From Halobacillus litoralis (GTDB taxonomy: Bacteria > Bacillota > Bacilli > Bacillales > Halobacillaceae), in contig NZ_JAIVAJ010000006.1 of NCBI RefSeq assembly GCF_020171725.1, positions 248,001-312,000 of the forward strand: a DNA stretch of 64,000 nt. The letters run 5' to 3'. The notes below the pieces were generated by a model. That model was not told the origin of the DNA. It ran no database searches and worked only from the letters and a program-made list of their open reading frames with translations. How positions within the stretch are numbered: position 1 is the stretch's first letter; the number at the start of each line of letters is the position of its first letter. Made by a program: the position numbers and the translations under genes. This document shows, piece after piece, positions 27,146-36,789 of this stretch.

Positions 27146-27706
27146 ATGCTACAATACACCATTCGCGGTGAGAACTTAGAAGTGACTGATTCTATTAAAG
27201 AATACGTGGAGAAAAAGGTAGGGAAGCTCGAACGCTACTTTGATACTCCGCCATCTTCTGAGGTGCATGTTAACTTAAGTGTCTATAATGATGAGCAGAC
27301 GATCGAGGTTACAATCCCGATGAAGAACCTACTTCTTCGTGCGGAGGAACACAACTCTGATCTATACGCTGCCATTGACCTTGTGGTTGATAAATTGGAG
27401 CGTCAGATTCGCAAGCACAAGACTAAAGTGAATCGTAAGTTCCGTCAAGAAGGTGCTCCGAAGTATGTATTTGCAGAGTTAGAGCGCGAAGCTCAACAAG
27501 CTACTGAACCTGAAACAGATAGTGATTTCGATGTTCAGATTGTGAAAACGAAACGCTTTGATCTGAAACCTATGGACAGTGAAGAAGCGGCGTTACAAAT
27601 GGACATGCTGGGTCACAACTTCTTCGTATTCACGAATGCGAATACGGATGAAACGAACATCGTTTACAAACGCCGTGACGGTCGTTACGGTTTAATTGAA
27701 ACCTGA
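27146..27706 (+). CDS. hpf: Ribosome hibernation promoting factor, long form
   Basis: Long HPF dimerises 70S ribosomes into inactive 100S particles in stress and stationary phase. ATG 27146 (MLQYTIRGENLEVTDSIKEY) follows AAAGGAGG and matches family starts. The open frame from 27101 is an extension into the promoter. The N-terminal ribosome-binding domain (about 1-110) has KVGKLERYFD and ERQIRKHKTKVNRKFR. A linker follows, then the C-terminal dimerisation domain (FDLKPMDSEEAALQMDMLGHNFFVF). It is 186 residues long. It lies upstream of secA as in B. subtilis (yvyD) and ends at a terminator. Confidence 0.97.
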   Translation: MLQYTIRGENLEVTDSIKEYVEKKVGKLERYFDTPPSSEVHVNLSVYNDEQTIEVTIPMKNLLLRAEEHNSDLYAAIDLVVDKLERQIRKHKTKVNRKFRQEGAPKYVFAELEREAQQATEPETDSDFDVQIVKTKRFDLKPMDSEEAALQMDMLGHNFFVFTNANTDETNIVYKRRDGRYGLIET

Positions 27707-27716
27707 TTACCACAGA

Positions 27717-27747
27717 ACCATCCCTGCTTCGGCAGGGGTGGTTTTTT
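27717..27747 (+). terminator. Rho-independent terminator of hpf
   Basis: The stem ACCATCCCTG / CAGGGGTGGT with a CTTCGG-type loop is followed by T6. Confidence 0.93.
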
Positions 27748-27974
27748 GATGTTGAAGGGAAGGTTTTCAGGCATGAGTCTACATTTCGCTTCGTACGGTT
27801 TTCCTGGCAGCCAACTACCAAGATTGTATTTCCTTGGTCCCACCCGCATTCAAAAAGGAAGTTTCTCCAGAAGAAAATTCAATTTTCGCCTCTCCTCGCA
27901 CTGTGAAAATCCATTTTTACGTTTTTGTCGACTTCTATCGATTCATGGTAAAAAGGTTCTAAGGAGGTGAATGC

Positions 27975-28163
27975 ATGGACGGTAAGTGCCACAATTGTCA
28001 CTATGTGTACGAGCGTCTGAAGCAGCAGGAGGAAACCATTGCTCAGCTCGTTCAGATCATTGCGTCGACGAATCAGAAAGTTGTTGATTTACATAAGAGA
28101 CAGATGGGTGTCGAGCATCAGATTCTTCGTGAACAACCCCAGCCTTTTTCTACATCTTCGTAA
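27975..28163 (+). CDS. Small CxxC protein upstream of secA
   Basis: This 62-residue ORF has an excellent ribosome site (AAGGAGGTGA, 5 bases before ATG). The product starts MDGKCHNCHYVYERL, a CxxC that may bind zinc together with the following His. It continues as an amphipathic helix (QEETIAQLVQIIASTNQKVV) likely to form a coiled coil, and then a Pro/Ser tail. No family is recognised. It sits alone between the hpf terminator and the secA promoter. Confidence 0.7.
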   Translation: MDGKCHNCHYVYERLKQQEETIAQLVQIIASTNQKVVDLHKRQMGVEHQILREQPQPFSTSS

Positions 28164-28186
28164 CCCCCACATTCCTCCAGTTTCAA

Positions 28187-28216
28187 TTGCGAGAGGACTT
28201 TGCTTAGTGTTATGAT
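28187..28216 (+). promoter_or_regulatory. SigA-type promoter of secA
   Basis: TTGCGA (28187-28192), 18 bases, TATGAT (28211-28216) with an extended -10 TG at 28208-28209. Confidence 0.6.
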
Positions 28217-28276
28217 AAGTAATGGACTATAGCATTGTATTCGTGATTTTGAAATCAACAGAGGAGATGTTTCCAT

Positions 28277-30790
28277 ATGCTTGGAACGTTAAAAAAAATA
28301 TTCGGCGACGGTAACTCTCGTCAGCTGAAACGACTGGAAAAAATCGCAGAAGACATCGATGCGCTCGAATCAGATTTCGAGAAGCTGTCAGACGATGAAC
28401 TGCGCCAAAAGACAGATGAATTTAAAGAACGCTATCAAAATGGCGAATCCTTAGATGATTTACTTCCAGAAGCGTATGCGGTTGTGCGTGAAGGTTCGAA
28501 ACGTGTACTGGGTATGCGTCCGTTCACCGTGCAGCTTCTGGGTGCGATTACCCTTCATGAGGGGAACATTGCCGAGATGAAAACCGGTGAAGGTAAAACC
28601 CTTGCTTCCACGATGCCGGCTTACTTGAACGCTCTTACGGGCGAAGGCGTCCATATCATCACGGTCAACGACTATTTGGCGAGCCGTGACTCAACAGAGA
28701 TGGGCGAGCTTTTCCAATTCCTTGGAATGACGGTCGGATTGAACCAGAACGGCATGTCCAAAGATGAAAAACGTGAAGCGTACAGTGCTGATATCACATA
28801 TGGTACGAACAATGAGTTCGGTTTCGACTACCTGCGTGACAACATGGTGTTGTACAAAGAGCAGATGGTGCAGCGACCGCTTCACTTTGCCATCATTGAT
28901 GAGGTCGACTCGATTCTGATTGATGAGGCGCGTACACCGCTGATCATTTCCGGTACGGCTTCGAAGTCTGCCGATTTGTATCAGTCCGCGAACTCGTTTG
29001 TCCGTCTTCTATCGAATGAAGAGGACTTTACGTACGATGAAAAAACGAAGAATGTGCAGCTTACAGAAGAGGGAATCAACAAAGCGGAGAGCTTCTTCAA
29101 GATTGAGAACTTGTTCGACCTTTCTAACGTATCGTTGATTCACCATATCAACCAGGCATTGAAGGCTCACACGTCGATGCACCGCGACACGGATTATGTC
29201 GTGGATGAAGGTGAAGTGGTCATCGTCGACCAGTTCACAGGACGTTTGATGAAAGGTCGTCGTTACAGTGACGGACTTCACCAGGCGATCGAGGCGAAAG
29301 AAGGCCTTGAGATCCAGAACGAGAGCATGACGCTTGCCTCAATCACATTCCAGAACTTGTTCCGTATGTACGACAAGCTGTCTGGTATGACGGGTACGGC
29401 GAAGACCGAGGAAGAGGAATTCCTGAACATCTACAACATGCGCGTTGTCGTCATCCCGACGAACCGCGAAATCGTTCGTGATGACAAGGCGGACCTTGTG
29501 TACAAGACGATGGACGGGAAGTTCCGTGCCGTTGTTGAAGATATTAAAGAGCGTTATGAAAAAGGACAGCCTGTGCTTGTCGGTACGGTAGCGGTTGAGA
29601 CGTCTGAAATCATCTCCCGTTACTTGACGAAAGCGGGCGTAAAGCATAACGTCCTGAACGCGAAGAACCACTTCCGTGAGGCGGAAATCATTGAAAACGC
29701 GGGTCAAAAAGGCGCGGTGACGATTGCGACGAACATGGCCGGTCGTGGTACAGACATCAAGCTTGGCGATGGTGTCAAAGAGCTTGGCGGACTAGCCGTC
29801 ATCGGTACAGAACGTCACGAATCACGCCGTATTGATAACCAGCTGCGTGGTCGTTCTGGACGTCAAGGGGACCCGGGTATGTCCCAGTTCTACTTGGCGA
29901 CAGAGGACGAATTGATGCGCCGCTTCGCATCCGACAACATCAGAAGCATGATGGATCGCCTCGGTATGGATGATTCTCAGCCGATCGAAAGTAAAATGAT
30001 CTCCCGTGCGGTTGAATCTGCTCAGAAGCGTGTGGAGGGTAACAACTTCGATGCGCGTAAGACGATTCTTTCCTATGATGATGTACTGCGTCAACAGCGT
30101 GAGGTCATCTACAAGCAGCGTTACGACGTTTTAACGTCTGATAACTTGCGTGATATCATTGAACAAATGATCGAGCGTACTGTCCAAACGACAGTGGCCG
30201 CACACACATCCGATGAGGAAGAGGAAAACTGGGAGCTCAAAGCCATCGTCGATTACATGCGCGCGAACCTTTTACAAGAAGAGGATCTTAAGGAAGCTGA
30301 TCTGAAGGGCAAAGAGCCTGAGGAGATGCAGGAGCTGATCTTGGAAAAAGTGAAGGCGCGTTACGATGAGAAGGAAGAGGAGCTGACGCCTGAGCAGATG
30401 CGTGAGTTCGAGAAGGTTATCCTTCTTCGTACGGTGGACCAGAAGTGGATGGATCACATCGACCAGATGGATCAGCTGCGTCAGGGTATTCACTTGCGTG
30501 CGTATGGTCAGAACGATCCGCTTCGTGAGTACAACTTTGAAGGCTTCCGTATGTTCGAGGCGATGATTGCGAACATTGATGAGGAAGTGTCTCGTTATGT
30601 CATGAAGGCTCAGATCCGTAACAACCTGCAGCGTCAAGAGGTTGCGCAGGGAGCGAAGGCTGTGTCTGGTGGCAGTGAGAATAAGGAACCGAAGAAGAAA
30701 TCGCCTTTCGTGAAAAAGGATACGGTGGGTCGTAATGATCCTTGTCCTTGCGGAAGCGGGAAGAAATATAAGAATTGCCACGGAAAATAA
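28277..30790 (+). CDS. secA: Protein translocase ATPase SecA
   Basis: SecA drives preproteins through SecYEG. The 837-residue protein shows Walker [13 protein letters not shown] (near 100), the DEVD box in [19 protein letters not shown], preprotein-binding and helical scaffold domains, the second helicase lobe ([13 protein letters not shown], then [17 protein letters not shown]), and the C-terminal zinc tail [20 protein letters not shown]. Length matches Bacillus SecA (841). GAGGAG precedes the ATG. It lies between hpf and prfB as in B. subtilis. Confidence 0.99.
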   Translation: MLGTLKKIFGDGNSRQLKRLEKIAEDIDALESDFEKLSDDELRQKTDEFKERYQNGESLDDLLPEAYAVVREGSKRVLGMRPFTVQLLGAITLHEGNIAEMKTGEGKTLASTMPAYLNALTGEGVHIITVNDYLASRDSTEMGELFQFLGMTVGLNQNGMSKDEKREAYSADITYGTNNEFGFDYLRDNMVLYKEQMVQRPLHFAIIDEVDSILIDEARTPLIISGTASKSADLYQSANSFVRLLSNEEDFTYDEKTKNVQLTEEGINKAESFFKIENLFDLSNVSLIHHINQALKAHTSMHRDTDYVVDEGEVVIVDQFTGRLMKGRRYSDGLHQAIEAKEGLEIQNESMTLASITFQNLFRMYDKLSGMTGTAKTEEEEFLNIYNMRVVVIPTNREIVRDDKADLVYKTMDGKFRAVVEDIKERYEKGQPVLVGTVAVETSEIISRYLTKAGVKHNVLNAKNHFREAEIIENAGQKGAVTIATNMAGRGTDIKLGDGVKELGGLAVIGTERHESRRIDNQLRGRSGRQGDPGMSQFYLATEDELMRRFASDNIRSMMDRLGMDDSQPIESKMISRAVESAQKRVEGNNFDARKTILSYDDVLRQQREVIYKQRYDVLTSDNLRDIIEQMIERTVQTTVAAHTSDEEEENWELKAIVDYMRANLLQEEDLKEADLKGKEPEEMQELILEKVKARYDEKEEELTPEQMREFEKVILLRTVDQKWMDHIDQMDQLRQGIHLRAYGQNDPLREYNFEGFRMFEAMIANIDEEVSRYVMKAQIRNNLQRQEVAQGAKAVSGGSENKEPKKKSPFVKKDTVGRNDPCPCGSGKKYKNCHGK

Positions 30791-30837
30791 GGGATGTCAG
30801 GCACTCTCATTTTAGAGGGTGTCTTCCCTTGTTTTTA
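30791..30837 (+). terminator. Possible terminator between secA and prfB
   Basis: An imperfect hairpin (GCACTCT.../AGAGGGTGT with outer GGGA/TCCC) is followed by TTGTTTTT. It is weak. Confidence 0.4.
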
Positions 30838-30875
30838 GTGGTTCAACATACAAAAGATTTGAAGGAGCGATTCAT

Positions 30876-31980
30876 ATGGATATGGCAGAAATTCGCCATG
30901 AACTCGACAATACAGCTAATCGTTTAGCGGACTTCAGGGGGTCTCTTTGACGTCGATCATAAGAAGACCCGCATTGCTGAACTAGAGGAAGAAATGACGA
31001 TGCCTGGATTCTGGGATGACCAGCAGACGGCGCAGAAGGTCATTGATGAAGTGAACGGATTGAAGGGGCTTGTGCACACGCTTGAGGAGCACGAGGAAAC
31101 GCATGAAAACCTTGAGGTGTCGTATGAGCTTGTGAAAGAGGAAGAGGACGAGGAACTGCTTGAGGACCTTGTGCAGGAAGTGCAGGCGCTGCGTAAGGGT
31201 CTGGATGAGTATGAGCTGAACATCCTTCTGAGCGAGCCGTATGACAAGAACAATGCGATTCTTGAGCTGCACCCTGGTGCTGGTGGAACGGAATCACAGG
31301 ACTGGGCGAGCATGCTGCTTCGTATGTATACGCGCTGGGCTGAGCGCCGTGGTTTCAAGGTTGAAACGATGGACTATCTTCCGGGTGAAGAGGCCGGCGT
31401 GAAAAGTGTGACGCTTCTGATCAAGGGGCATAACGCTTACGGTTATTTGAAGGCAGAAAAAGGCGTGCACCGTCTCGTGCGTATTTCACCGTTCGATTCG
31501 TCTGGTCGTCGTCACACGTCATTCGTGTCGTGTGAAGTGATGCCTGAGTTCAACGATGAGGTTGAAATCGATGTGCGTACGGAAGATTTGAAGATCGATA
31601 CGTACCGTTCCAGTGGTGCTGGTGGTCAGCACGTCAACACGACGGATTCGGCCGTTCGTATTACGCACCTTCCGACGAACACGGTTGTGACGTGTCAGTC
31701 GGAGCGTTCTCAAATTAAGAACCGCGACCAGGCAATGAAGATGTTGAAATCGAAGCTTTATCAGCTTGAGATTGAGCGTCAGCAGCAGGAGCTTGATGAG
31801 ATTCGTGGAGAGCAGAAGGAGATCGGATGGGGAAGTCAGATCCGTTCTTACGTCTTCCACCCTTATTCTATGGTGAAGGACCACCGTACGAATACGGAAA
31901 TCGGGAATACGCAAGGGGTTATGGACGGAGATCTAGACCGTTTCATCAACTCATACCTTCGTTCTCAAATGGACGCATAA
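30876..31980 (+). CDS. prfB: Peptide chain release factor 2 with programmed +1 frameshift
   Basis: RF2 reads UGA and UAA stops. The frame opens at ATG 30876 (GAAGGAGCG site), runs 24 codons to CTT 30945-30947, then meets TGA 30948-30950. The context AGGGGGTCTCTTTGAC is the classic RF2 autoregulatory slip site: an internal Shine-Dalgarno-like AGGGGG, then CTT TGA C. Ribosomes slip +1 to read GAC (30949) and continue to 31980, for about 367 residues in all. The main part holds the anticodon-like [15 protein letters not shown] and the catalytic [14 protein letters not shown] (GGQ). When RF2 is scarce the ribosome pauses at TGA and shifts. It is not a pseudogene. Confidence 0.97.
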
Positions 31981-31985
31981 TGTTG

Positions 31986-32019
31986 ATCCACCATACGTTT
32001 TGTATGGTGGATTTTTTTC
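31986..32019 (+). terminator. Rho-independent terminator of prfB
   Basis: A perfect 11-bp stem, ATCCACCATAC / GTATGGTGGAT, is followed by T7. Confidence 0.95.
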
Positions 32020-32030
32020 TGTCATGGAGA

Positions 32031-32203
32031 AGGTTCTGGATGAAGTGGAGTGGTGCGTGGGGTGGGAAATAACTCGCTTTCCGTGGGCGGCGCTGAGTCT
32101 CCTCGTTCCCTTCGGTCACTGCGGGGTCTCACCTGACCTATTGTTCCCACAGGAGTCTCGCCATTTCCCACCCCACTTTATGACAATAGTGGGTCCAGAA
32201 CCT
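32031..32203. repeat. Dispersed palindromic element, copy 1 (173 bp)
   Basis: The ends are a perfect 10-bp inverted repeat (AGGTTCTGGA / TCCAGAACCT). Inner arms GGGGTGGGAAAT / ATTTCCCACCCC pair as well. The interior has CTCGCTTTCCG, CTCCTCG and TGCGGGGTCTC blocks and GGAGTCTCGCC. A second copy lies at 47856-48023. I recall similar intergenic repeats in many Bacillaceae genomes but not an agreed function. No coding potential is seen. It sits directly after the prfB terminator. Confidence 0.85.
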
Positions 32204-32275
32204 CACTCTATTCCTTTTTGAAATCACCATTAGTGCGCTTGGCTCAAATGTTCACGGAATCATTCTTGTCATACA

Positions 32276-32330
32276 TGGGGACGGTACTCTCGTTTGCTCA
32301 GTAAAGCACAAACGATAGAACCGTCCCCAC
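32276..32330. repeat. REP-like palindrome
   Basis: The arms TGGGGACGGTACTCTCGTTTG and CAAACGATAGAACCGTCCCCA form a long hairpin with only two mismatches and a loop of about 13 bases. GGGGACGG-type palindromes of this kind resemble REP sequences mobilised by RAYT transposases, though no transposase is in this window. The rest of 32331-32510 shows nothing else recognisable. Confidence 0.7.
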
Positions 32331-32525
32331 GTTATTAGGTAGTACGAACCGAACCTACTCAAAACGTGGTGGGTTAACTGTTTATCTTGAAATTGAACTC
32401 TCAAGTAGAGGGTAGGTTAATTGCAATTTCATTGTAGGGTGCTTACTTGTTTATTGTGCATATTTGGAACTTTTTAGCGGAGTTGTTCGTATAGAAAAGG
32501 AGAAGTCGTAATGGGAGGGAGTTGT

Positions 32526-32981
32526 ATGATTTTAAAATACGCGCCGATTGACCGGTGGAAAAAGAAAGTAAACCTTTCACTCCTTGAAGTAATCAGTCAG
32601 ATCGTTATTATTGGTTTCTTGTTGTATATCAATAACGAGGTCGGTGCAGTGCTTGTTTATGCCGCGATTTTTACAATAGGAATTTCTATTTTCCGCGTCT
32701 TTTACTACATAAATATGCCGCAAAGGGATTATGTGAGGATATATGAAGAGTATATGATGCTCCATAGAGGAGTCATGGACCCGCGTAGAAAAATTGCTTA
32801 TGAAGATATATCAAAGCTATCGAAAGTGAAAGGTGTTTTCTCAATAGGTATAGAAGGCGATGATAATGAGGAAATTTATCCTGATCAGCTTTCGGAAGCA
32901 GACTTCAACTTCTTAAAAAAAGAGCTGGAGTATAAAACAGAGTTGAGGGTTATCGAAAGGGAGGAAGAAGAAGTAGTCTGA
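32526..32981 (+). CDS. Membrane protein with two TM helices and a cytosolic tail, unknown
   Basis: The product is about 151 residues from ATG 32526 (GGGAGG upstream); ATG 32511 with AAGGAG is an alternative. Two hydrophobic helices (LLEVISQIVIIGFLLYI and AVLVYAAIFTIGISIF) are followed by a soluble tail (about 75-150) with short beta segments (KIAYEDISKLSKVKGVFSIG), then DQLSEADFNFLKKELE. That layout is like small bacterial PH-domain membrane proteins (YcxB/YqeB style). The tail ends in acidic residues. No specific function is recognised. It stands alone between the repeat region and galU. Confidence 0.72.
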   Translation: MILKYAPIDRWKKKVNLSLLEVISQIVIIGFLLYINNEVGAVLVYAAIFTIGISIFRVFYYINMPQRDYVRIYEEYMMLHRGVMDPRRKIAYEDISKLSKVKGVFSIGIEGDDNEEIYPDQLSEADFNFLKKELEYKTELRVIEREEEEVV

Positions 32982-33212
32982 ACGGTGCCCGTTGTTTTGA
33001 CGAACGTTTAACTGATGGTTATGGAATTCAAGGTGCATGAACCTTTCTGGTTTAGGTGGTGGCTAAGGCTGGGAGTCAATGGAGTATTTACTCTTCTACA
33101 TATCGACTTCCCTTCATGGAAGACTAATGCCAACAGGTGAAGCGCTGTCTCTTTTTTGGGATTTTTGCTAAGATAGAGGTACTTACATATTAACGAAAAG
33201 GCGGTGGATGGG

Positions 33213-34094
33213 ATGAAATTGAAGAAGGCGATTATTCCGGCGGCGGGACTTGGGACGCGTTTCCTGCCGGCGACGAAGGCGATGCCGAAAGAGATGCTGC
33301 CAATCGTGGATAAGCCGACGATTCAGTATATCGTGGAAGAGGCGATCGAATCGGGGATTGAGGACATCATCATCGTGACAGGGAAGGGCAAGCGGGCGAT
33401 TGAGGATCATTTCGACCACGCGTTTGAGCTTGAGGACAATCTTTATAAAAAAGGGAAGTTCGAGCTTCTCGATCAGGTGAAGGAATCGGCGCAGGTGGAT
33501 ATTCACTATATCCGTCAAAAAGAACCACGCGGGCTCGGCCATGCGGTGTGGTGTGCGCGCAAATTCATCGGGGACGAGCCGTTTGCTGTTTTACTTGGGG
33601 ATGACATCGTGCGTTCAGATGAGCCTTGCCTGAAGCAGTTGATGAACCAGTACGAAGAAACGAACTCTTCGGTCATCGGTGTGAAGCAGGTTCCAGAGGA
33701 AGAGACGAATCGATACGGCATCATCGCACCGAAGAATCAGGTGAAGCGCCGTTATGAAGTGGAGCACTTTGTAGAGAAGCCTCCCGTCGAAGAAGCGCCG
33801 TCGAATTTGGCGATTATCGGACGCTACGTGTTCACGCCGGAGATCATGGATTTGCTTGGTACGCAGGACGTCGGAGCGGGTGGAGAGATCCAGCTGACGG
33901 ATGCGATTGAACGATTGAATAGTAAGCAGCCCGTTTATGGCTATGAGTTCGAAGGGGACCGTTATGACGTCGGCGATCAGCTCGGCTTTATTAAAACGAC
34001 CATCGCCCTTGCACTCGAGCGCGATTCCATGCGCAGCGAAGTGCTTCATTTGATGGAAGACATGATACAGGATGAGAAGAAAAAGCAGCGGTAA
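33213..34094 (+). CDS. galU: UTP-glucose-1-phosphate uridylyltransferase GalU/GtaB
   Basis: The enzyme makes UDP-glucose for glucosylated teichoic acids, glycolipids and exopolysaccharide. ATG 33213 ([20 protein letters not shown]) follows GGCGGTGG well. The in-frame GTG 33204 is too close to it. The nucleotide-binding [32 protein letters not shown], and the sugar-binding LGDDIVRSD and VEKP motifs are all present. The length of 293 residues is normal. It is monocistronic with its own terminator. B. subtilis calls it gtaB. Confidence 0.96.
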   Translation: MKLKKAIIPAAGLGTRFLPATKAMPKEMLPIVDKPTIQYIVEEAIESGIEDIIIVTGKGKRAIEDHFDHAFELEDNLYKKGKFELLDQVKESAQVDIHYIRQKEPRGLGHAVWCARKFIGDEPFAVLLGDDIVRSDEPCLKQLMNQYEETNSSVIGVKQVPEEETNRYGIIAPKNQVKRRYEVEHFVEKPPVEEAPSNLAIIGRYVFTPEIMDLLGTQDVGAGGEIQLTDAIERLNSKQPVYGYEFEGDRYDVGDQLGFIKTTIALALERDSMRSEVLHLMEDMIQDEKKKQR

Positions 34095-34112
34095 CAAATC
34101 CGCTGTTTTTTT
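34086..34112 (+). terminator. Rho-independent terminator of galU
   Basis: The short stem CAGCGG / CCGCTG is followed by T7 and overlaps the stop region. Confidence 0.8.
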
Positions 34113-34328
34113 GTGAGCAAAAAACGTTGTGAGACCGTTGATCAGAACCATTTCTGAAGAATAAAGAGCTTAAAAGGGGCGAGAGCGAGTGCCTCACGAC
34201 TGTTTCACTCCACAAGCAACGATGAAATGGTAATGAGCCACCCCTCTCACAACACTTTCGCGATGCATAGAGCGCTCCCATTCAGCACAACCTATTCTTT
34301 ACTGAATTAATGCGTTATTTCAGTCGCA

Positions 34329-34357
34329 TTTACACAACGGAACCCTAGTGTTATACT
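34329..34357 (+). promoter_or_regulatory. SigA-type promoter of the YitT-family gene
   Basis: TTTACA (34329-34334), 17 bases, TATACT (34352-34357) with TG just upstream. The preceding gap (34113-34328) shows no gene. A GAGCGAG...CCTCACGACTGTTT stretch there weakly resembles one in the degU-degV gap. Confidence 0.7.
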
Positions 34358-34393
34358 CCTATCGGTTTAATAACGTTGTAGGGAGAGAGCTTC

Positions 34394-35269
34394 ATGATGA
34401 TGATGGCAAAAAAATATCGCAGAGAACCGATGCCACCGCTCCTCAGAAACGTGATCGAGTATGCGTTGGTCATTATCGGTTCCTTTTTTGTGGCGTTAGC
34501 CTTTAACGTCTTTTTACTACCTAATAATATCGCATCCGGCGGTGTGGCCGGGATCAGTACGATTACGAAGGCTGTGTTCGGCTGGGAGCCGGGGATTGTG
34601 CAGTGGGTGTTGAACATTCCGCTGTTTCTCACAGGGCTTTTGATCCTCGGGAAAAACTTCGGTGTGAAGTCGCTCGTCGGAACGCTTGTCCTGCCGTTCT
34701 TCGTGTTGATGACAAGTGACTTGGAACCGGCTTCTGCAGACCCATTGCTTGGAGCGATTTTCGGCGGCATGGGTGTGGGACTTGGTCTCGGGATCGTGTT
34801 CCGTGGACGAGCTTCTACAGGCGGCATCGATCTTGCGGCCCAGGTGATACACAAGTTCACGCACCTGCCACTCGGCATTTGTGTGGCGATGCTTGACGGC
34901 ATGATCGTGTTGACGTCAGCGCTCGTCTTTTCCGTTGAAGCGGGGCTTTACGCACTGATCGGGCTGTTTGCGACGAGCCGTACGATCGACATCGTCCAGG
35001 TCGGATTCAATACGTCGAAAAACGTGATGATTATTACGGAAGAGATTGAAGACGTTCGAAACGCGATCTTTAAAGAAATCGACCGTGGTGTGACGGTGTT
35101 GAACGGGGCCGGAGGCTATACAGAGCAGGAGCGACGTGTCGTCATGTGTGTCGTCCAGCAAAATGAATTTACAAAATTGACCCAGACGGTAAAACGCGTT
35201 GACCCCGGGGCGTTTGTCGTGGCGATGAACGCAACAGAGGTACTCGGCGAGGGTTTTAAGACAAGCTGA
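34394..35269 (+). CDS. YitT family membrane protein (DUF161 + DUF2179)
   Basis: The 291-residue protein has five to six TM helices in the N-terminal two thirds (VIEYALVIIGSFFVALAFNV, WVLNIPLFLTGLLILG, VGTLVLPFFVLMTS, LLGAIFGGMGVGLGLGIVF, and LDGMIVLTSALVF). A cytosolic DUF2179 domain ends it (VMIITEEIEDVRNAIFKEID, TVLNGAGGYT, VVMCVVQQNEFTKLTQ). The motif FNVFLLPNNIASGGVAGIST near the N-terminus is the family hallmark. The family's transport role is unknown. The start could be any of several ATGs at 34394-34403. The position before cccB follows Bacillaceae order (yvjA). Confidence 0.9.
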   Translation: MMMMAKKYRREPMPPLLRNVIEYALVIIGSFFVALAFNVFLLPNNIASGGVAGISTITKAVFGWEPGIVQWVLNIPLFLTGLLILGKNFGVKSLVGTLVLPFFVLMTSDLEPASADPLLGAIFGGMGVGLGLGIVFRGRASTGGIDLAAQVIHKFTHLPLGICVAMLDGMIVLTSALVFSVEAGLYALIGLFATSRTIDIVQVGFNTSKNVMIITEEIEDVRNAIFKEIDRGVTVLNGAGGYTEQERRVVMCVVQQNEFTKLTQTVKRVDPGAFVVAMNATEVLGEGFKTS

Positions 35270-35315
35270 TTGGGTATAATACCTCTATAACATTTGATAC
35301 AGAGGGGGTAATGGG

Positions 35316-35738
35316 ATGAAGAAGTGGTTAAGTGCATCGTTTCTTATACTTATGCTTGTTCTCGGTGCCTGTGGCGGCGGTGGTAATGAGGAAGAACCGG
35401 CCGACGGAGGTTCGACGGATGAGAACATGGAAGAAGACTCCGGTGATATGGAAGGCGATTCCGGCGAAGGCATGGATGAAGGCGCATCTGAAGAAGATGG
35501 CGGAGACATGGTCGACGCTGAAGCAGCGGAAGCCGTTTTTCAAAACAACTGTGCGAACTGTCACGGTGGTGACTTAGGCGGCGGAGCGGGTCCTTCTCTA
35601 CAAGAGGTTGGCTCTAAGTACTCTGCAGAGGAAATTGCCGGCATTATTAAAAACGGTAAAGGCGGCATGCCTGCACAAGGTCAAGTAGCGGAAGAAGACG
35701 TTACGCTTCTATCCAACTGGTTGGCATCTATGAAATAA
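35316..35738 (+). CDS. cccB: Cytochrome c-551, membrane lipoprotein
   Basis: This small electron carrier sits on the outer face of the membrane and donates electrons to cytochrome oxidase. The N-terminal signal has a lipobox (LVLGAC, lipidated C19), followed by a very acidic Glu/Asp/Gly linker (about 22-70). The haem c domain has CANCH (79-83), and the distal ligand Met lies in GKGGMPAQG. The acidic linker is longer than in B. subtilis CccB (140 residues against about 112). Genes upstream of ftsE fit the B. subtilis order. Confidence 0.95.
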   Translation: MKKWLSASFLILMLVLGACGGGGNEEEPADGGSTDENMEEDSGDMEGDSGEGMDEGASEEDGGDMVDAEAAEAVFQNNCANCHGGDLGGGAGPSLQEVGSKYSAEEIAGIIKNGKGGMPAQGQVAEEDVTLLSNWLASMK

Positions 35739-35746
35739 AATAAAGG

Positions 35747-35780
35747 AAGTCCGTCTCAAGCAGAGTCGGGCTTTTTTTTG
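35747..35780 (+). terminator. Rho-independent terminator of cccB
   Basis: The stem AAGTCCG / CGGGCTT, extended inward by TCT/AGA, is followed by T8. Confidence 0.85.
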
Positions 35781-35919
35781 TTTCTTGCAGCTTTATTGAT
35801 AAGCAACGCACAGCTCCTTAATAGAACTGTAATATTTTTTGTCTAAAAATGACCCCTCATCAATGTTATAATGAAGGTGTTTGAGAACGCTATTACTTCA
35901 ACAATAAGGTGAGAATAAT

Positions 35920-36606
35920 ATGATTGATATGAAAGGTGTTTATAAAACCTATCCAAACGGCGTTACGGCGCTGAATGGGTTGGATATTGGAATTGAACAA
36001 GGCGAATTCGTTTATGTCGTCGGGCCGAGTGGTGCCGGGAAGTCCACATTCACAAAGCTGATCTACCGTGAAGAGAAGCCGAGTCGCGGAACAGTCAATG
36101 TCATTGATATAGACATTTCGCAGATGAAAGAACGCATGATTCCGAAGCTGCGCCGTCAGATCGGAGTCGTCTATCAGGATTTCCGTCTGCTTCCGACGCT
36201 GACGGTCTATGAGAACGTCGCTTTCGCCCTTGAGGTGATCGAGGAGGATCCGAAGAACATCCGCCGCCGCGTGATGGACGTGCTCGATCAGGTCCGTTTG
36301 AAAAATAAAGCGCGCTTCTTACCGGATGAGCTGTCCGGCGGGGAACAACAGCGTGTTTCGATTGCACGTGCGATCGTCAACCATCCGAAGATTCTGATTG
36401 CGGATGAGCCGACCGGAAACTTGGACCCGGATACATCATGGGAAATCATGCATATCTTAGAAGAAATCAACGAGTCGGGCACCACGATTCTGATGGCGAC
36501 GCACAGCCAGGAAATCGTCAATACGATTCGTAAGCGTGTCATCGCGATTGAGGACGGCATGGTTGTAAGAGATGAATCCCGCGGAGAGTATGGATACGAG
36601 CATTAA
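35920..36606 (+). CDS. ftsE: Cell division ATP-binding protein FtsE
   Basis: FtsE is the ATPase of the FtsEX complex, which in Bacillus activates the cell-wall hydrolase CwlO during elongation. The 228-residue protein has Walker A GPSGAGKST (K41), Q-loop VVYQDFRLL, signature LSGGEQQRVSIARA, Walker B ILIADEPTGNLD and the H-loop ATHSQ. An extended -10 TGTTATAAT (35864-35872) lies upstream. The expected partner ftsX does not follow: 22 bases after the stop comes a terminator and then ctpB. The protein looks intact, so it may work with an FtsX encoded elsewhere or be a relic. Confidence 0.96.
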   Translation: MIDMKGVYKTYPNGVTALNGLDIGIEQGEFVYVVGPSGAGKSTFTKLIYREEKPSRGTVNVIDIDISQMKERMIPKLRRQIGVVYQDFRLLPTLTVYENVAFALEVIEEDPKNIRRRVMDVLDQVRLKNKARFLPDELSGGEQQRVSIARAIVNHPKILIADEPTGNLDPDTSWEIMHILEEINESGTTILMATHSQEIVNTIRKRVIAIEDGMVVRDESRGEYGYEH

Positions 36607-36628
36607 AGGTCATTCGAGGTTCTATTTT

Positions 36629-36659
36629 AAAGACTGTCTCATACAGGGCAGTCTTTTTT
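36629..36659 (+). terminator. Rho-independent terminator after ftsE
   Basis: The stem AAAGACTG / CAGTCTTT is followed by a T run, at the place where ftsX would be expected. Confidence 0.88.
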
Positions 36660-36789
36660 CTTGTTTGGTTCCAATCCTTGTCAAATCCATGCTAGAATGA
36701 AGAGAAGTGTTCTGTCATACATTTACGGTGAAGCCGCTTTTTTGCTAGTATAGAGGCACGAGCAAATTCAAAATAGAAGGGTGAATGCG

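Noticed and set aside
27746..27970. 74-residue ORF between hpf and the CxxC gene
   Set aside because: It starts inside the hpf terminator with no ribosome site and has unlikely composition.
30876..31980. prfB as a frameshifted pseudogene
   Set aside because: The stop and frame change match the known RF2 autoregulatory slip site exactly.
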